Assembly: GCA_949987705.1 (NCBI GenBank)
Contig: OX465283.1
Location: forward strand, 72,301,720 to 72,365,719
Direction of reading: 5' to 3'
Source of the DNA: Thereva unica
Lineage: Eukaryota > Arthropoda > Insecta > Diptera > Therevidae
Length of the DNA: 64,000 nt
Of the stretch, positions 1 through 11,532 are shown one piece after another (the stretch's first letter is position 1; each line of letters opens with the position of its first letter). A program made the translations under genes and the position numbers. The notes beneath the pieces were generated by a model that saw only the letters and a program-made list of their open reading frames with translations, made no database searches and was not told the DNA's origin.

Positions 1-156
1 GGATCTACTTTTTTATGGAAAGGGCCCCTGGGAAACTTTTTTTTCTAGAACGCTCTTATTAGTATCTAATAGAAAATGTTTTCGAGAACCCTTTTTTTTA
101 ATGAACGCTGCTTTGTTAGAGAGCTTATGATTTTATTATTTACATGCATTAAGTAG

Positions 157-292
157 CGATTTCATGGGATGAGCGTCAGGCATTGGGCGTAAAGTTTTTT
201 ACAATGCAACAGACAAGTGCGGAAATATATCTTTCTCTTTCTGTTTCGTAAAAACCAGTACAAACTTGACGCTCGACGCTTGACGCCCCTAT
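157..292. repeat. short inverted-repeat element (MITE), copy 1
   Basis: The left arm reads ATTTCATGGGATGAGCGTC followed by ACAATGCAACAGACA. The right arm ends in CTTGACGCTCGACGCTTGA then CGCCC and is the imperfect reverse complement. A second copy of the same module follows at once. There is no coding capacity. The ends are approximate because I could not fix a target duplication. Confidence 0.5.
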
Positions 293-312
293 GAATAAGA
301 CCTTTAAGTAGA

Positions 313-388
313 GATTTCATGGGAGCGTCAAGCGTCGAGCGTTAAGTTTTTACAATGCAACAGACAGAGAAAGAAATATAGTCGCTCT
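313..388. repeat. left half of a second MITE copy, split by the gypsy insertion
   Basis: The arm with GCGTCAAGCGTCGAGCG and ACAATGCAACAGACAGAG is matched in inverse orientation by 16904-16970 (TGTTGCATTG, then CTTGACGCTCAACGCTTGAC). With 389-16903 removed the two halves form one near-palindrome, so the gypsy element landed close to the centre of this MITE. The GCTCT at 384-388 is repeated at 16904-16908. Confidence 0.6.
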
Positions 389-711
389 TGTGGATACGTC
401 CTACTTCACGTCCACATTAACTACACAACTTTCTTCTACGTATACTTTTATTTACACTTCAATACACCTTAAACCTAATTAAACAATACTTCGCAATATT
501 TAACAGAATTTCAGTTTAGATTTAAGTTAATCAGACTTAATTATTATTAGGTGGCAACCATCACTCACGGACTTCGGAAGAAGAGCTGTTTTTCCTCTAT
601 CAGCGGGAAAAAGGAAATTGCTCTCAGTGCACCGCTATTTTGTGGCTGAATTAAACTGTGGTGCGTTTCGTATTTTTGTTGGGCGGAAGTGTAGAGTGTC
701 GATACTCTACA
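389..711 (-). repeat. gypsy-1 3' LTR
   Basis: On the plus strand it runs from TGTGGATACG to GATACTCTACA, giving the usual TG...CA ends. It matches 16580-16903 almost base for base. The C-rich stretch just outside (712-722) is the polypurine tract when read on the minus strand. Confidence 0.9.
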
Positions 712-738
712 GTACCCCCCTTCCAGTAAAAAAAATGT

Positions 739-2589
739 TTATTTGAATCTTACTTTCGTTAACTTAGTACTTTTTTCAACGGTCTCGGAAAGAAATGCTG
801 GTTTCAGCCGATCGATAGAGATGTTTGCGTTCTTACCCTTTATGTTTACTACGAAATACTTTCTTAACCGGCGCACTACTGGGAAAGGCCCTTCATATAC
901 TGCCCGCAGGGCTCCTTTCCGCGGTATCGCTTGTATAAAAACTTGCTCACAGTCATCTAATTCTTTAGGAATGAAGGTCTTACTGTTCGAATGATTAGTT
1001 TTGATAGGTTTATACGTCTGTATTTTCTCTCTCAGTTGCTGAACGAAATCATCGGGACTCGTCTCGTCGAGTTTCGTGTCGGGTATGAAAAATTCCGAAG
1101 GTAGTCTGAGTGGTTGGCCGTAGACTAATTCTGCCGGCGAAAACCTTAAATCTGGCTTGTATGCTGCTCGTATTCCGAGGAGTACTACTGGTAAATCTTC
1201 CGTCCAGCTTGAATTTCCCTTACGGCATTTCAGGGCTGCTTTCAATTGTCGGTGAAATCGTTCGACCATGCCGTTCGATTGCGGATGGTACGTTGTTGTT
1301 CGGAATCTATGACTTCCCAGAAGTTCGGCTAATCGGTGAAACAGTCGCGATTCAAACTGGGTTCCCTGATCTGTAGTGATATGTAGGGGAACTCCGAATC
1401 GACTTACGAATTCTTGGAAGAATGTCTGAGCTATGGTTTGTGAGGTGATGTCCCTCAAAGGGTAGGCTTCTGGCCACCGGGTGAACCTATCTACTACAGT
1501 CAAAATATAAGTATACCCTTTCGATACTTCCAAGGGTCCCACTATATCCAGATGGACATGTGCAAACCGGTTGTTGGGTATAGGAAAATCTCCAGGTTGG
1601 CTTTTGGTATATCTGCCAATTTTCGAACGCTGGCAGGGGATACATGATTGTGCCCAGGTCTTTATGTCTGTTTGCATTCTTGGCCAGAAGTATCGGGTGC
1701 AGATGAGCTTTCTTGACGCTCGAATACCCGGGTGCGATAAGCCGTGTAAGGCCTCGAAAACTATACGTCGCATTTTCATAGGGACAAAAGGGCGGATTTC
1801 TTTTGTTGAGACTTCGCACCAAATAGGAGTCTGTAAAGTGGGCACGAAACGTTTTTCTAGTTTAAATTTCGATTTGTCTAAGTTTTGTTCACTTGACAAT
1901 TGTTTCAGTTCGTGGTCTGACTCTTGGAAAGTCGCGAATTGTTTCAGATCTACATTAACGGCTGAAAGTGTTGAAGTCTCGTCGACTCGTGACAAAACGT
2001 CGGCAATAATATTGTCCTTCCCTTTTACGTGACGGATATCAGTCGTAAACTGAGATATGAAGTCTAAATGTCTAGCCTGTCTGGGCGTTCTCTCAGTTTT
2101 AGCGTCTAGCGCATTTGTTAAGGGCTTATGGTCGGTGAAAACTGTGAAAGGACGGCCTTCCAACCAGTGCCTGAAATGCTTTATGGCAAGGTATATTGCC
2201 AGCAGCTCCCTATCGAAAGCCGAGTATTTCTTTTCTGCTGTACTGAGCTTCTTTGAATGGAATGCGAGCGGTTCCCAACTTCCCGTTTTGCCTTCTTGCT
2301 CCAATACCGCACCTATAGCGATATTTGAAGCATCTACAGAGAGCCTAAGTTTCGCATCGGTGAGCGGATGTCTAAGCAGTGTGGCCGACGCCAAGGCTTC
2401 CTTAACTTTTGAGAAGTTTGTTTTGCAAATCGAAGGTAAATGGAACTGGAAGTCTTTCTTTTTCGCCTTAGATGAACAACTTATTACGTCATGGAATGGT
2501 GCTAATAGTTCTGCCGACTGTGGGAGAAATCTCGCGTAAAAGTTTGCCATACCCACGAATTTTCTTACTTGCCGAAGTGACGTAGGCAT
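739..2589 (-). CDS. gypsy-1 pol, C-terminal part: RNase H and integrase
   Basis: This is the end of the RT connection region, then RNase H ([33 protein letters not shown]), then integrase. The integrase has its H2C2 zinc module ([19 protein letters not shown]), a DDE core ([31 protein letters not shown]) and a GPF-type tail ([15 protein letters not shown]). RNase H degrades the RNA of the hybrid and integrase inserts the cDNA. All three integrase acidic residues are present. The frame joins the upstream protease-RT frame only by a shift, so the listed start is where the reading frame resumes, not a true initiation codon. No env follows, and the 3' LTR begins 28 bases beyond the stop. Confidence 0.93.
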   Translation of the reverse strand: MPTSLRQVRKFVGMANFYARFLPQSAELLAPFHDVISCSSKAKKKDFQFHLPSICKTNFSKVKEALASATLLRHPLTDAKLRLSVDASNIAIGAVLEQEGKTGSWEPLAFHSKKLSTAEKKYSAFDRELLAIYLAIKHFRHWLEGRPFTVFTDHKPLTNALDAKTERTPRQARHLDFISQFTTDIRHVKGKDNIIADVLSRVDETSTLSAVNVDLKQFATFQESDHELKQLSSEQNLDKSKFKLEKRFVPTLQTPIWCEVSTKEIRPFVPMKMRRIVFEALHGLSHPGIRASRKLICTRYFWPRMQTDIKTWAQSCIPCQRSKIGRYTKSQPGDFPIPNNRFAHVHLDIVGPLEVSKGYTYILTVVDRFTRWPEAYPLRDITSQTIAQTFFQEFVSRFGVPLHITTDQGTQFESRLFHRLAELLGSHRFRTTTYHPQSNGMVERFHRQLKAALKCRKGNSSWTEDLPVVLLGIRAAYKPDLRFSPAELVYGQPLRLPSEFFIPDTKLDETSPDDFVQQLREKIQTYKPIKTNHSNSKTFIPKELDDCEQVFIQAIPRKGALRAVYEGPFPVVRRLRKYFVVNIKGKNANISIDRLKPAFLSETVEKSTKLTKVRFK

Positions 2590-3773
2590 GACTCTGCTAT
2601 GGCTTTGACTCTATCCTCTGCAGGGAGGGTTCCTTCACTGCTAATCTTGTGCCCGAGGAAGTCTAGATGGCTGGCCCCAAAAATGCATTTGCTCGGGTTA
2701 ATTCTTAAGCCGTACTCTTCTAGTCGTTTACAAAGGGTTTGTAAATGGGTTTTGTGTTCTTCTGAATTCTTACTAGCAACGAGAATATCGTCGATGTAAA
2801 TGAAAACGAAATTCAAATCGGTGACCACTTCGTTCATGAATCTTTGAAATGTTTGGGCCGCGTTCTTCAGACCAAATGGCATTCTGGTGAACTCGAACAT
2901 TCCAAAGCGAGTGGTGATTGCGGTCTTATAAACATCTTCCTCGGCCACTGGGATTTGGTGATAAGCTCTTATCAAATCAATTTTGGAGAAAATGGTACAG
3001 TCCCTAAGATTCATGGAAAAATTTTGGATATGAGGTATCGGATACCTATCTGGTACCGTGACAGCATTCAGCCTACGGTAATCCCCACAAGGTCTCCAGT
3101 CATTGTGGTCCTTCTTGGGAACCATATGTAAAGGCGAGCATGTAGGAGATGCAGATGGCCGGCAAATACCTAATTGTAGCATGTGCTGAAATTCGCTGTG
3201 TGCCAACTTGTGTTTGATTGGGTCAAGCCTTCTGGGCTGAGCATAAGGTAATCGACCTGTCGTTACTATGTAATGACGTACCTTGTGCTTGACTGGGAGT
3301 GAGTAATCTGGAGGTGTAATCAATTCGGGAAAACTCCTAAGGAGTTGGGCAAATTCTTTCTCGCAAGTAAATATTCGTGGTGTAGGCGTTTTCGCGTTTA
3401 TGATAGTACCGTTCGATGTCAAATTTGTAAGTGGATCAATTAGCCTTCGCCTACGAAGATCCACAAGCAAGCCAAACTTTGTAAGGAAATCTGCTCCTAT
3501 TATTGGCCTGTCAACCGCTGCTATGGTAAAGGGGTATGCAAAAGAACGACGAAGCCCTAAGTCTAGTTGGAGAAGTGTCAGTCCAAAAGTTTTGATTGGT
3601 GTGCCGTTTGCGGCGATTAGATGGTAGTAAGGGTTACTTCGGACGGTACCCCGATTAAGGTTGTAAGGAACGAGTGATACATCTGCTCCTGTGTCTATGA
3701 GAAAACTATGGTTGGTGATTGGACACCTAATAAAAAGGCGACGAGTATTGTTAGGCCGAGAGGTTGTCGCCAA
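2565..3773 (-). CDS. gypsy-1 pol, N-terminal part: aspartic protease and reverse transcriptase
   Basis: The aspartic protease active site is [12 protein letters not shown] near the start. The RT palm follows with [24 protein letters not shown] and the catalytic [11 protein letters not shown]. The frame ends early at 2565: near 2590 the continuation ([20 protein letters not shown]) sits in another frame, so one base was gained or lost inside RT. Pol lies in the -1 frame relative to gag and overlaps its end near 3790, which fits gag-pol frameshifting. A GGAAAAC run lies at the overlap. The start is therefore not an independent ATG. Confidence 0.92.
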   Translation of the reverse strand: MATTSRPNNTRRLFIRCPITNHSFLIDTGADVSLVPYNLNRGTVRSNPYYHLIAANGTPIKTFGLTLLQLDLGLRRSFAYPFTIAAVDRPIIGADFLTKFGLLVDLRRRRLIDPLTNLTSNGTIINAKTPTPRIFTCEKEFAQLLRSFPELITPPDYSLPVKHKVRHYIVTTGRLPYAQPRRLDPIKHKLAHSEFQHMLQLGICRPSASPTCSPLHMVPKKDHNDWRPCGDYRRLNAVTVPDRYPIPHIQNFSMNLRDCTIFSKIDLIRAYHQIPVAEEDVYKTAITTRFGMFEFTRMPFGLKNAAQTFQRFMNEVVTDLNFVFIYIDDILVASKNSEEHKTHLQTLCKRLEEYGLRINPSKCIFGASHLDFLGHKISSEGTLPAEDRVKAIAESCLRHFGK

Positions 3774-3787
3774 ATCTACCGGCTTGC

Positions 3788-4276
3788 TTAGTTTTCCGTC
3801 TTCTCATTAGCAGGGGCTTTCTTAAACGAACAGGGTTTAATACACTTTTTGGCTTTCGCCCCAAATTTACCATGGTACCAACACCAATCTTTTCTACCGT
3901 GAGTAGTTACCGAGTTACTCCGAGCTGAAAATCGTCTTCGTCCCTGAGGAGACTTGCTTCTGTCTCGGAGGGTTAGGCTGCGCACCGTCCTCCTGAGTTC
4001 CGAGATTTCCCTTCGTGCCTGGCTCAACTCATCTTTCAGATCTTGAAATTCTGCTTCTTCCTTGTAACCTCCGCCATTCTTTGTTTGAATGGCGCCTATA
4101 TTAGAAGTTTGGCTAACTTCCCAGACTTTATCCGCTAGTTCTAGTTTTGTTTGAAGGGTTTGGTCGGTAGTGACAGCCAATGGGATTGTAACAGACGAAG
4201 GTAGTTTACGCAGCCACAGTGACTGTATTAAGTCGTCGCTAACTACGGACATGGATCCCGCTAATGCTTTCATATG
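3788..4276 (-). CDS. gypsy-1 gag, 3' portion
   Basis: This is the C-terminal half of gag ([19 protein letters not shown] and on), with a basic Arg/Ser stretch ([15 protein letters not shown]) and a terminal Cys/His segment ([19 protein letters not shown]) that is probably the nucleic-acid-binding part. The 5' half is at 14441-14875. The interruption at 4281 carries a 4-bp duplication (CCTA), and the distance removed is a multiple of three, so gag was open when the insert arrived. Gag forms the virus-like particle and binds element RNA. The match rests on motif order and context. Confidence 0.85.
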   Translation of the reverse strand, partial: HMKALAGSMSVVSDDLIQSLWLRKLPSSVTIPLAVTTDQTLQTKLELADKVWEVSQTSNIGAIQTKNGGGYKEEAEFQDLKDELSQARREISELRRTVRSLTLRDRSKSPQGRRRFSARSNSVTTHGRKDWCWYHGKFGAKAKKCIKPCSFKKAPANEKTEN

Positions 4277-4280
4277 CCTA

Positions 4281-5617
4281 TGTAACGAGCGGCGCCTCCG
4301 CCCGTTACCTTTTACTCAACCTTCATATTTCCAAGGTCATTCCAACTCAAGAGACCAATTCTGGAAACTCGATATGAGTTTCCGCCACATTATTATTTCT
4401 TTTACTCAACATTTCCAAGGGCATTTCAACTCATTCCTTTAACTTCCATTTGGCATTTTAAAAGAAACCAATTCTGGAAACTCGATATGAGTTTCCGCCA
4501 CATGCATGCCATAACCGATTTTTTAAGTACATTCTAAAAATCCTAAAATACACGCTTTAACAGGAAATTCATTCTGGAAACTCAATATGAGTTTCCGCCA
4601 AGCCCAATAATCCCACAAAATAATATTAGACGCATGCAAAAACGATTTCCGTCGATCATCGGTAACGATGACACAGGTCAACACTTTCCACATGTTGACC
4701 TCGAGTAAATTTGCTTCGCGCACACTCTTCCCCTCTTGAAACACCACGAATACTCGATCACTCGCATGATCAAAGATTCTCACCTGCTTTAAAAAAGCTT
4801 TCCTCGCGTTTACCTTCGACCAACAGAACCCCGAGGTGGGGGAGCGATTGGTTAATTGGTTTTGGAGGCCTACGAGGGTGACCGGCCGAGTGATACACAA
4901 TCAATCGGTATCGGTTGGTGAGCGAGTAACAGTCGGTCGATACCTGAAGACTGGCTGGAGATATTGACCCAGTAAATAGCAACTCAAAAAAAAAGATAAA
5001 TCAAAGTTAAAAGAGTGAAATTAATTAATTGTTAAGAAAGAAAGTATATTAAAGTGAATTTAAAAAAAGATAAGATTATTTTGTCTAAATATGTGAGTAA
5101 ATAGCAACTCAAAAAAAAGATAAATCAAAGTTAAAAGAGTGAAATTAATTAATTGTTAAGAAAGAAAGTATATTAAAGTGAATTTAAAAAAAGATAAGAT
5201 TATTTTGTCTAAATATGTGAGTAAATAGCAACTCAAAAAAAGATAAATCAAAGTTAAAAGAGTGAAATTAATTAATTGTTAAGAAAGAAAGTATATTAAA
5301 GTGAATTTAAAAAAAGATAATATTACTTTGTCTAAACATGTAAGTAAATAGCAACTCAAAAAAGATAAATCAAAGTTAAAAGAGTGAAATTATTTTATTG
5401 TTAAGAAAGAAAATACATTAAACATTGTTAAGAAATACAATACATTAACTGTAGCAAAATAAGTTTAAATTCGAAAATAAAAGACGTAACAAAAACCAAG
5501 AGATTGTTTTGTTAGTACTTTCAAAAAGGGGCAGGTGAACTTCTCGCCAATGCGAAAGCACTCCTTCGTCCCTGTCGTGTGTTAAAAAGGAATACACAAA
5601 AAAAGAAACCCACGACA
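4281..5617 (+). repeat. errantivirus-like 5' LTR
   Basis: A 1337-bp LTR that matches the 3' LTR with no difference I could see outside the tandem repeat number. It also contains three copies of a short motif with core TCTGGAAACTC(G/A)ATATGAGTTTCCGCCA, near 4360, 4470 and 4572, that may be regulatory. Confidence 0.9.
4972..5400 (+). repeat. 122-125-bp tandem repeat in the LTR (about 3.5 units)
   Basis: Units start with AGTAAATAGCAACTC and run through AAAGATAAATCAAAG and GTTAAGAAAGAAA. The 5' LTR has four unit starts (near 4972, 5096, 5220, 5343). The 3' LTR has one unit fewer (near 11052, 11177 and 14164), which accounts for its roughly 124-bp shorter length once Harbinger is removed. Confidence 0.85.
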
Positions 5618-5623
5618 AAAATT

Positions 5624-5640
5624 TGGCGCAGCCGGTAGGA
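5624..5640 (+). promoter_or_regulatory. primer-binding site of the errantivirus-like element
   Basis: TGGCGCAGCCGGTAGGA lies six bases after the LTR. The leading TGG is the expected complement of a tRNA CCA end. It closely resembles the primer site I recall for the 17.6/297 group (tRNA-Ser), but that attribution is from memory. Confidence 0.7.
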
Positions 5641-5714
5641 TACCGAAAAAGGTATCCTCGTGAAATAAGTAATAGAGGTTGAATTCTAAGGCAGGCGGCC
5701 CGAATACACTGCCC

Positions 5715-5900
5715 AACATTTCATCAGCAGCAGCATCTCGTCAGTCATCAGCAGCAGCATCTCGTCAGTCATCAGCAGCAGCATCTCACCAACATTTCAT
5801 CAGCAGCAACATCTCGTCAGTCATCAGCAGCAGCATCTCGTCAGTCATCAGCAGCAGCATCTCACCAACATTTTATCAGCAGCAGCATCTCATCAACATG
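5715..5900 (+). repeat. 24-bp minisatellite in the leader
   Basis: Units built on CATCTCGTCAGTCATCAGCAG repeat through the leader. A frame crosses them but starts at TTG and encodes only Ser/Ala-rich repeats, so I do not call it a gene. The rest of the leader to 6592 is A/T-rich, including a poly-A run near 6175-6203. Confidence 0.75.
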
Positions 5901-6169
5901 GACAATCTTAGGAAGGAAGGACAAAGTAACCACACTAATGGGAACTACGCTGGAAAAAGGGTCTTGAGCCTAACCAAGTAAGACATTTTTATCCCTCTAT
6001 TCTCTCTCTCAAAAAAAAAAGTATAAATATATACTTATATTACATATGAATAAAAAAAAAAAAAAGGGAACACAACCAAATGTAATTTCAAAAAAAATAT
6101 AAATAAATATAGTACATATGAATAAAAGAAAAGGGAAACACAACTAAATGTAATTTCAAAGGAAAATTA

Positions 6170-6207
<38 letters not shown>

Positions 6208-6592
6208 TGTTTGCCAAGAGCATACGTACGTAATACGTCTCGTTCGAATATATTATTAACGCGTCTTCGTCGAGTCTAAGGTTTCTCAAGTGACGATAGG
6301 ATTTGTTTTAGTTCCACTGAACAAATGGCAGTGATGTTTTATATATATAGTTTTCTTCGCTAAATTAACGTAAATTTTTTTTTCTCCTCTAAATTAACAT
6401 AAATGATTAACAGTGCATCTTTTCCCTTTTTACTATTATTGCAATTCTCTCCTTTTGGAAGTAGTTAATTCTCGTTATCTCGTAAAGAAATTTTTTTTTT
6501 CCAAAATTCGTACGAGAAGTAGAAAATATCCCTCGTTTTATTCGGCGCTCCCCTCGCAGTGTAAAACACGAAGGAAAAAACCAACCGTTCCC

Positions 6593-7717
6593 ATGGCTCA
6601 ACAGGATGATGCTGGTCCCTCCGGGGACGACAACACACCCGTTAGAGTCTCTATATCCGATATTCGGGAAATGATTCCCGAATTCTCAGGTGATAAAAAT
6701 GATGTGAACCGGTTTATTTCGTGTTGTGAAGCTGTCTTTGATATGGCCTACGACGAAAGAGACAGGACGCTCTTCTTCAATGTCCTAAAGACTAAGGTGC
6801 GAGGTTCCGTCTACGATATTATAGAATACGGAGGCATCACCACCTGGGATGACTTTAGGCTCCAATTATTAAAACGCTATAAACTTTCTAGGTCTTCTGT
6901 AAGAGAAGACTTACGAAAAGTTAAACAAGGGCCCAAAGAGAGCGTCACCGATTACTCGCAGCGAGTAATGCGGCTATTTGGCGAATTAAACAAGGCTACA
7001 CAAGTTGCCATTCCCGATCAGCGGGCCAGAGCAGAGCTGGTCAGAGAAAATGAGAGGGAGGCCATTATAGCCTTCGAAAATGGGCTCAGGGGCGAGAGGC
7101 TACAAACCCTTGCGCAAGCACGAGACGCAGAGGATTTGACCTCTTTGATAGATTATATAATAGAACGAGCTTCTCGTATTGAAGATAAATTTCAAAGGGA
7201 CACTAATTTAGAGGGGACCACAAAACAAATTCCGCAGTGCGAGGTGTGCCGGAAAAGGGGACACACTAAGGAAACTTGCTATCGCAATAAGGCCATACCA
7301 AGCTTCAGCAATACTGCTGTTAAGAAGGAAGTGCGACGATTGTTCTGCACATACTGTAATAGGCCAAATCACGACATCAGCGAGTGTCGAACTCGACGCT
7401 CCGACCGCAACCGGGAAATGCCATCTATTAATAGGAGATTCACAGGCCCTGAACAACGGGATGCAGGCACGCAGGGCGGACGATGGGAAAACAACATTCG
7501 ACAAGTTAGACGCCTCGAACGGACGAGCCCCGTTAGACGTCAAGACGATCGGTCCCCAGCTGGAAATTTCAACCCAGACACCCGACCAGATTTCAGACAG
7601 GTACGTGTCCTTAATCATAATGAGTATGATTCGGGAAACGAGGATACGCGAGAAGGAATGACCGGCGTTCCAGCTCGCCACTTCGAAGTTCAAGCCGAAG
7701 TGCGACCGCACAACTAA
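6593..7717 (+). CDS. gag polyprotein of the errantivirus-like element
   Basis: I chose the ATG at 6593 (MAQQDDAGPSGDD) because it has a good context (CCCATGG) and begins the conserved part; the frame is open upstream to 6413. About 375 aa. The first two thirds form a capsid-like domain (IPEFSGDKNDVNRFISCCE, WDDFRLQLLKRYKLSRSSV). Two CCHC zinc knuckles follow, CEVCRKRGHTKETC and CTYCNRPNHDISEC, then a basic Arg-rich tail. It would assemble particles and package element RNA. The protease lies in the next frame just after, so frameshifting is expected. The frame looks intact. Confidence 0.9.
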   Translation: MAQQDDAGPSGDDNTPVRVSISDIREMIPEFSGDKNDVNRFISCCEAVFDMAYDERDRTLFFNVLKTKVRGSVYDIIEYGGITTWDDFRLQLLKRYKLSRSSVREDLRKVKQGPKESVTDYSQRVMRLFGELNKATQVAIPDQRARAELVRENEREAIIAFENGLRGERLQTLAQARDAEDLTSLIDYIIERASRIEDKFQRDTNLEGTTKQIPQCEVCRKRGHTKETCYRNKAIPSFSNTAVKKEVRRLFCTYCNRPNHDISECRTRRSDRNREMPSINRRFTGPEQRDAGTQGGRWENNIRQVRRLERTSPVRRQDDRSPAGNFNPDTRPDFRQVRVLNHNEYDSGNEDTREGMTGVPARHFEVQAEVRPHN

Positions 7718-7725
7718 AGGTCACT

Positions 7726-8985
7726 GTGGAAGTACCTATCACCATCACGAAACGTGGAGTCACAACTACTCTCCCCTTTTCTATAGCAAAGGAGAGGGAG
7801 TCTTCCTTTTTCGTCGATATGGGGTCCGAGGTTAGTCTATTTAAGCTTACATCCACTTCCGAAGATTGCTTGGTTGACGTTAGTCAGAGGTGCACGATCA
7901 CCACCATTCTCGACGAAAGCGCCAATTCTGAAGGACTATCTTATGGAAGTTTGGAAATGGGCAGTAGTAGCCACGGCCTAGATATCGTCCATCCCTTCCA
8001 TATGGTAAGGGGTAGGGATATCCTATCGACGGACGGGTTATTAGGGCATGATTTCATAGATGAGTATAACTGTGATATCATGTATTCGAGAAGTGTTATG
8101 GTAATCCACATACCCGTTGACAGCGCTCGCAGACAATTATTTCTTTCCACAATAAGCAACAACCTACAATCGAAACAAAATCGAAATCTACAAGAAAGCG
8201 AATACAGACCAAATCGCGAAGAAGATAAGCCCCCCATAAAAGCTCCCTTAGTCCATAAAAAAGTCCCAATAGCGGCAACCTATACGAAACCACTCTCGGA
8301 GCCAGCTGAAGCGAACAGCGTCCGAGATAGTAAAATTAATAAAATACCCCCGGGAGGCAAAGTGACCCAACGGGAAGACCTCAATGAAGGAATATTAAAT
8401 AATAATATTAACAAAGTTAATAAAATTAATGGATATTTTCCCACCAGCGTAACGTCAAGCGACTGCGTGGAAGACAATCGACTAAAAGGAAAATCGAGCA
8501 ATGACTCAATCACAATAAATAAATATGGGAACACGGCTTACGGGAACCCAGACGAGATAAAGCTAATCAAAGAGGAGGTGATAGACACCCATTCCCAATT
8601 ACAGGTTGCGAATCAACGACAAGAGGGGAACATCGATAAAACATCGGGTTCCTATATTACTCAAGAAACAAAACAAACAATTTCAAACATCCCCGAAAGG
8701 CTTATAATTCCAGCCAGATCTGAAATGATCTTGGAACTCCCCGCCGAGGGAAATACGACACGAGTTTGTGCCAAAAAGCTCATTGGTCCAGGCGTGTACC
8801 TTGGAGACTGTATCACACGCCCTAAGGGTGGATACGCTAGGGTAGCGGTAATGAACGTTAATGAGAACGAAGTCGAAATATTTCCTGCTAATGTAAATCC
8901 CGATTGGACCGACCTTGACCATTATTATGTGGCCCAGGCCGATTTCGGCAAGGATACTGTTCATAAAAGGTTAGGAATAGGGTAA
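7726..8985 (+). CDS. pol remnant: retroviral-type aspartic protease, no RT
   Basis: SSFFVDMGSEVSLF occupies the active-site position and DGLLGHDFI the flap/second-strand position, as in insect gypsy proteases. The Thr of the DTG triad is Met here, so activity is doubtful. A long polar linker (about residues 140-310) and a conserved segment (ILELPAEGNTTRVCAKK) that normally precedes RT follow, but the frame stops at 8985 and no RT, RNase H or integrase is found before env. About 3 kb appears deleted. The frame is offset from gag by a shift, and the start is a frame opening rather than an ATG. Confidence 0.8.
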   Translation: MEVPITITKRGVTTTLPFSIAKERESSFFVDMGSEVSLFKLTSTSEDCLVDVSQRCTITTILDESANSEGLSYGSLEMGSSSHGLDIVHPFHMVRGRDILSTDGLLGHDFIDEYNCDIMYSRSVMVIHIPVDSARRQLFLSTISNNLQSKQNRNLQESEYRPNREEDKPPIKAPLVHKKVPIAATYTKPLSEPAEANSVRDSKINKIPPGGKVTQREDLNEGILNNNINKVNKINGYFPTSVTSSDCVEDNRLKGKSSNDSITINKYGNTAYGNPDEIKLIKEEVIDTHSQLQVANQRQEGNIDKTSGSYITQETKQTISNIPERLIIPARSEMILELPAEGNTTRVCAKKLIGPGVYLGDCITRPKGGYARVAVMNVNENEVEIFPANVNPDWTDLDHYYVAQADFGKDTVHKRLGIG

Positions 8986-9302
8986 TTCATAATAACAATT
9001 TAAAACTGTTCATAGAGGACACAGAACTCTAAGAACCTAATTTAGGAAACAATAGAATAAATAAAAAAAAGGGGATATAAAACACTGGGGGAAATTAAAT
9101 ACAAACCGTTAAATTAATAATAATAATAAAAAAAAGGGGATATAATAATAAAAACTTAGCTACCATTAACAATTTAAACTATATAATATAAAAAAAAATA
9201 AACACAAAACTCTATAGTTGGGGCTGCTCCACCGCAGTTAAACTCTAGTTTTCTTCACCGAGTTAAAACCTGGAAGAATATCTTTGTAGGATCATTCATC
9301 CA
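8986..9302 (+). other. deletion junction, A/T-rich
   Basis: No gene. Two copies of an AAAAAAAAGGGGATATAA motif lie near 9064 and 9128. This is where the missing pol and env N-terminus should be. Confidence 0.6.
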
Positions 9303-9989
9303 ATTTCCAACGTTCACTCAGAGAATAACCTCTGCGAGATAGACCTCCTAAAGCATGACCCAGAAATCCCGAAATCCTGTAACATTAAAACGGTACCTAA
9401 AACTAACTACTGGATACAGTTAAATCAACCAAATAAGTGGCTGTTTGTGATTGATAAACCAACGACGATAGACGCGGTCTGCAGCGACAAGATCACTCCT
9501 TGCCCCCTAAACGGAAGCGGCATCTTAGAAATCGAACCTAATTGTTACCTTAGGAGCAAAGAGCTCATTATTAAAGCTCACAATGTACAAACGTCATCCC
9601 TTAACAATTACTATTTGCCTACCATAAACCTTTCCGAGACATTAAGTCGTAACCCCAAAATTAGTGCCGAAACTACCCCAGGGGTACCGAAGAGTCTGCT
9701 AATAAAATATAATAGCGACAACGAGCTCAACGAACTAAGCAGACGAATCCGTCAACAAAAGGAAAACGAGAACCTAAAGCTTGGGAGTAGCAGAATTCAT
9801 ACTATCCATCATTACACAATGACCTATGTCCTTCTCCTACTAATAATCATAATCTTTGTCCCTATACTAAGGAAAAAATGCACTTCTAGACTCAGCCGGA
9901 ACAAGTCGGTCACAATCAACCCGACGGCACAACCTGAATCAAACGCGGAGGCACAATCTGAAAGACCTTTAGTGCTAACCGTACGATAA
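9303..9989 (+). pseudogene. env C-terminal remnant (baculovirus F-like / insect errantivirus type)
   Basis: The frame is open from about 9303 and ends at 9989. It contains the cysteine-bearing membrane-proximal ectodomain typical of errantivirus Env (NPLC-type spacing around VCSDKITPCPLNG and IEPNCYLR), then a single transmembrane helix (YVLLLLIIIIFVPIL) and a short basic cytoplasmic tail (RKKCTSRLSRNKS). The signal peptide, furin site and fusion peptide are absent because the 5' part was deleted with pol, so no fusion protein can be made from this copy. The family assignment rests on the order of features and position before the 3' LTR. Confidence 0.75.
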
Positions 9990-10360
9990 AGGAGACCTTA
10001 TGCTCGACGTCGAATGAATTAGAGTAACCTATGTTTTTTTTTTTTTATTTTTAAAATTTAAGGAAGAATAACTTAATGTTCTTATATATATACATATATA
10101 GGGATAAGTATAAACCATAATGAAGTAAAACAATAAGTTAGAGAAAATCCTCTTTATACCAAAATTAGTTAAAATATTAATGAATATATAAATAAATATT
10201 AATAATTTTAATTACAATTACACATATGTTTATATAGTAACACTAATTAAATAAACAAAAGGGAATTAAAATTGTAACACCCTCTGGTAGGCCCCAGATC
10301 ACAGACCAAACGAAAGTTTTACTCTTTAAATCCCAAAACTTTCTTTTCTAAGGGGGAAGG
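9990..10360 (+). other. 3' untranslated region and polypurine tract
   Basis: A/T-rich with no gene. It ends in AAGGGGGAAGG at 10350-10360 directly before the LTR, the expected polypurine tract priming plus-strand synthesis. Confidence 0.75.
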
Positions 10361-11532
10361 TGTAACGAGCGGCGCCTCCGCCCGTTACCTTTTACTCAAC
10401 CTTCATATTTCCAAGGTCATTCCAACTCAAGAGACCAATTCTGGAAACTCGATATGAGTTTCCGCCACATTATTATTTCTTTTACTCAACATTTCCAAGG
10501 GCATTTCAACTCATTCCTTTAACTTCCATTTGGCATTTTAAAAGAAACCAATTCTGGAAACTCGATATGAGTTTCCGCCACATGCATGCCATAACCGATT
10601 TTTTAAGTACATTCTAAAAATCCTAAAATACACGCTTTAACAGGAAATTCATTCTGGAAACTCAATATGAGTTTCCGCCAAGCCCAATAATCCCACAAAA
10701 TAATATTAGACGCATGCAAAAACGATTTCCGTCGATCATCGGTAACGATGACACAGGTCAACACTTTCCACATGTTGACCTCGAGTAAATTTGCTTCGCG
10801 CACACTCTTCCCCTCTTGAAACACCACGAATACTCGATCACTCGCATGATCAAAGATTCTCACCTGCTTTAAAAAAGCTTTCCTCGCGTTTACCTTCGAC
10901 CAACAGAACCCCGAGGTGGGGGAGCGATTGGTTAATTGGTTTTGGAGGCCTACGAGGGTGACCGGCCGAGTGATACACAATCAATCGGTATCGGTTGGTG
11001 AGCGAGTAACAGTCGGTCGATACCTGAAGACTGGCTGGAGATATTGACCCAGTAAATAGCAACTCAAAAAAAAAGATAAATCAAAGTTAAAAGAGTGAAA
11101 TTAATTAATTGTTAAGAAAGAAAGTATATTAAAGTGAATTTAAAAAAAGATAAGATTATTTTGTCTAAATATGTGAGTAAATAGCAACTCAAAAAAAGAT
11201 AAATCAAAGTTAAAAGAGTGAAATTAATTAATTGTTAAGAAAGAAAGTATATTAAAGTGAATTTAAAAAAAGATAATATTACTTTGGGTGCTGTCAATAA
11301 TGCACGTTGCACGAGCAAATGACTTTGTTGCTTTTGCACACAAGTCAATAAATCAAAATGATTTCCGTCAGACGTTCAATAATGCAGTGTGCGCTTGCAA
11401 ACGGCTGCAAATACGCAAATGTTTTAGACACTGTGCGAGGAATAAAACCAAGAAGAAGAGAGCTGTCACTTTACAGAATTTGTTGTAGACCCTCGTAGTA
11501 AAGTAGTAATATCTTGAAAAAATAAGTGGAAA

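Noticed and set aside
4523..4982. Frames repeated exactly at 4523-4982 and 10603-11062
   Set aside because: They lie in the two LTR copies; duplication comes from the LTR, not from genes.
5679..5981. Ser/Ala-rich ORF in the errantivirus-like leader
   Set aside because: Starts at TTG and is made of the 24-bp minisatellite; no conserved domain.
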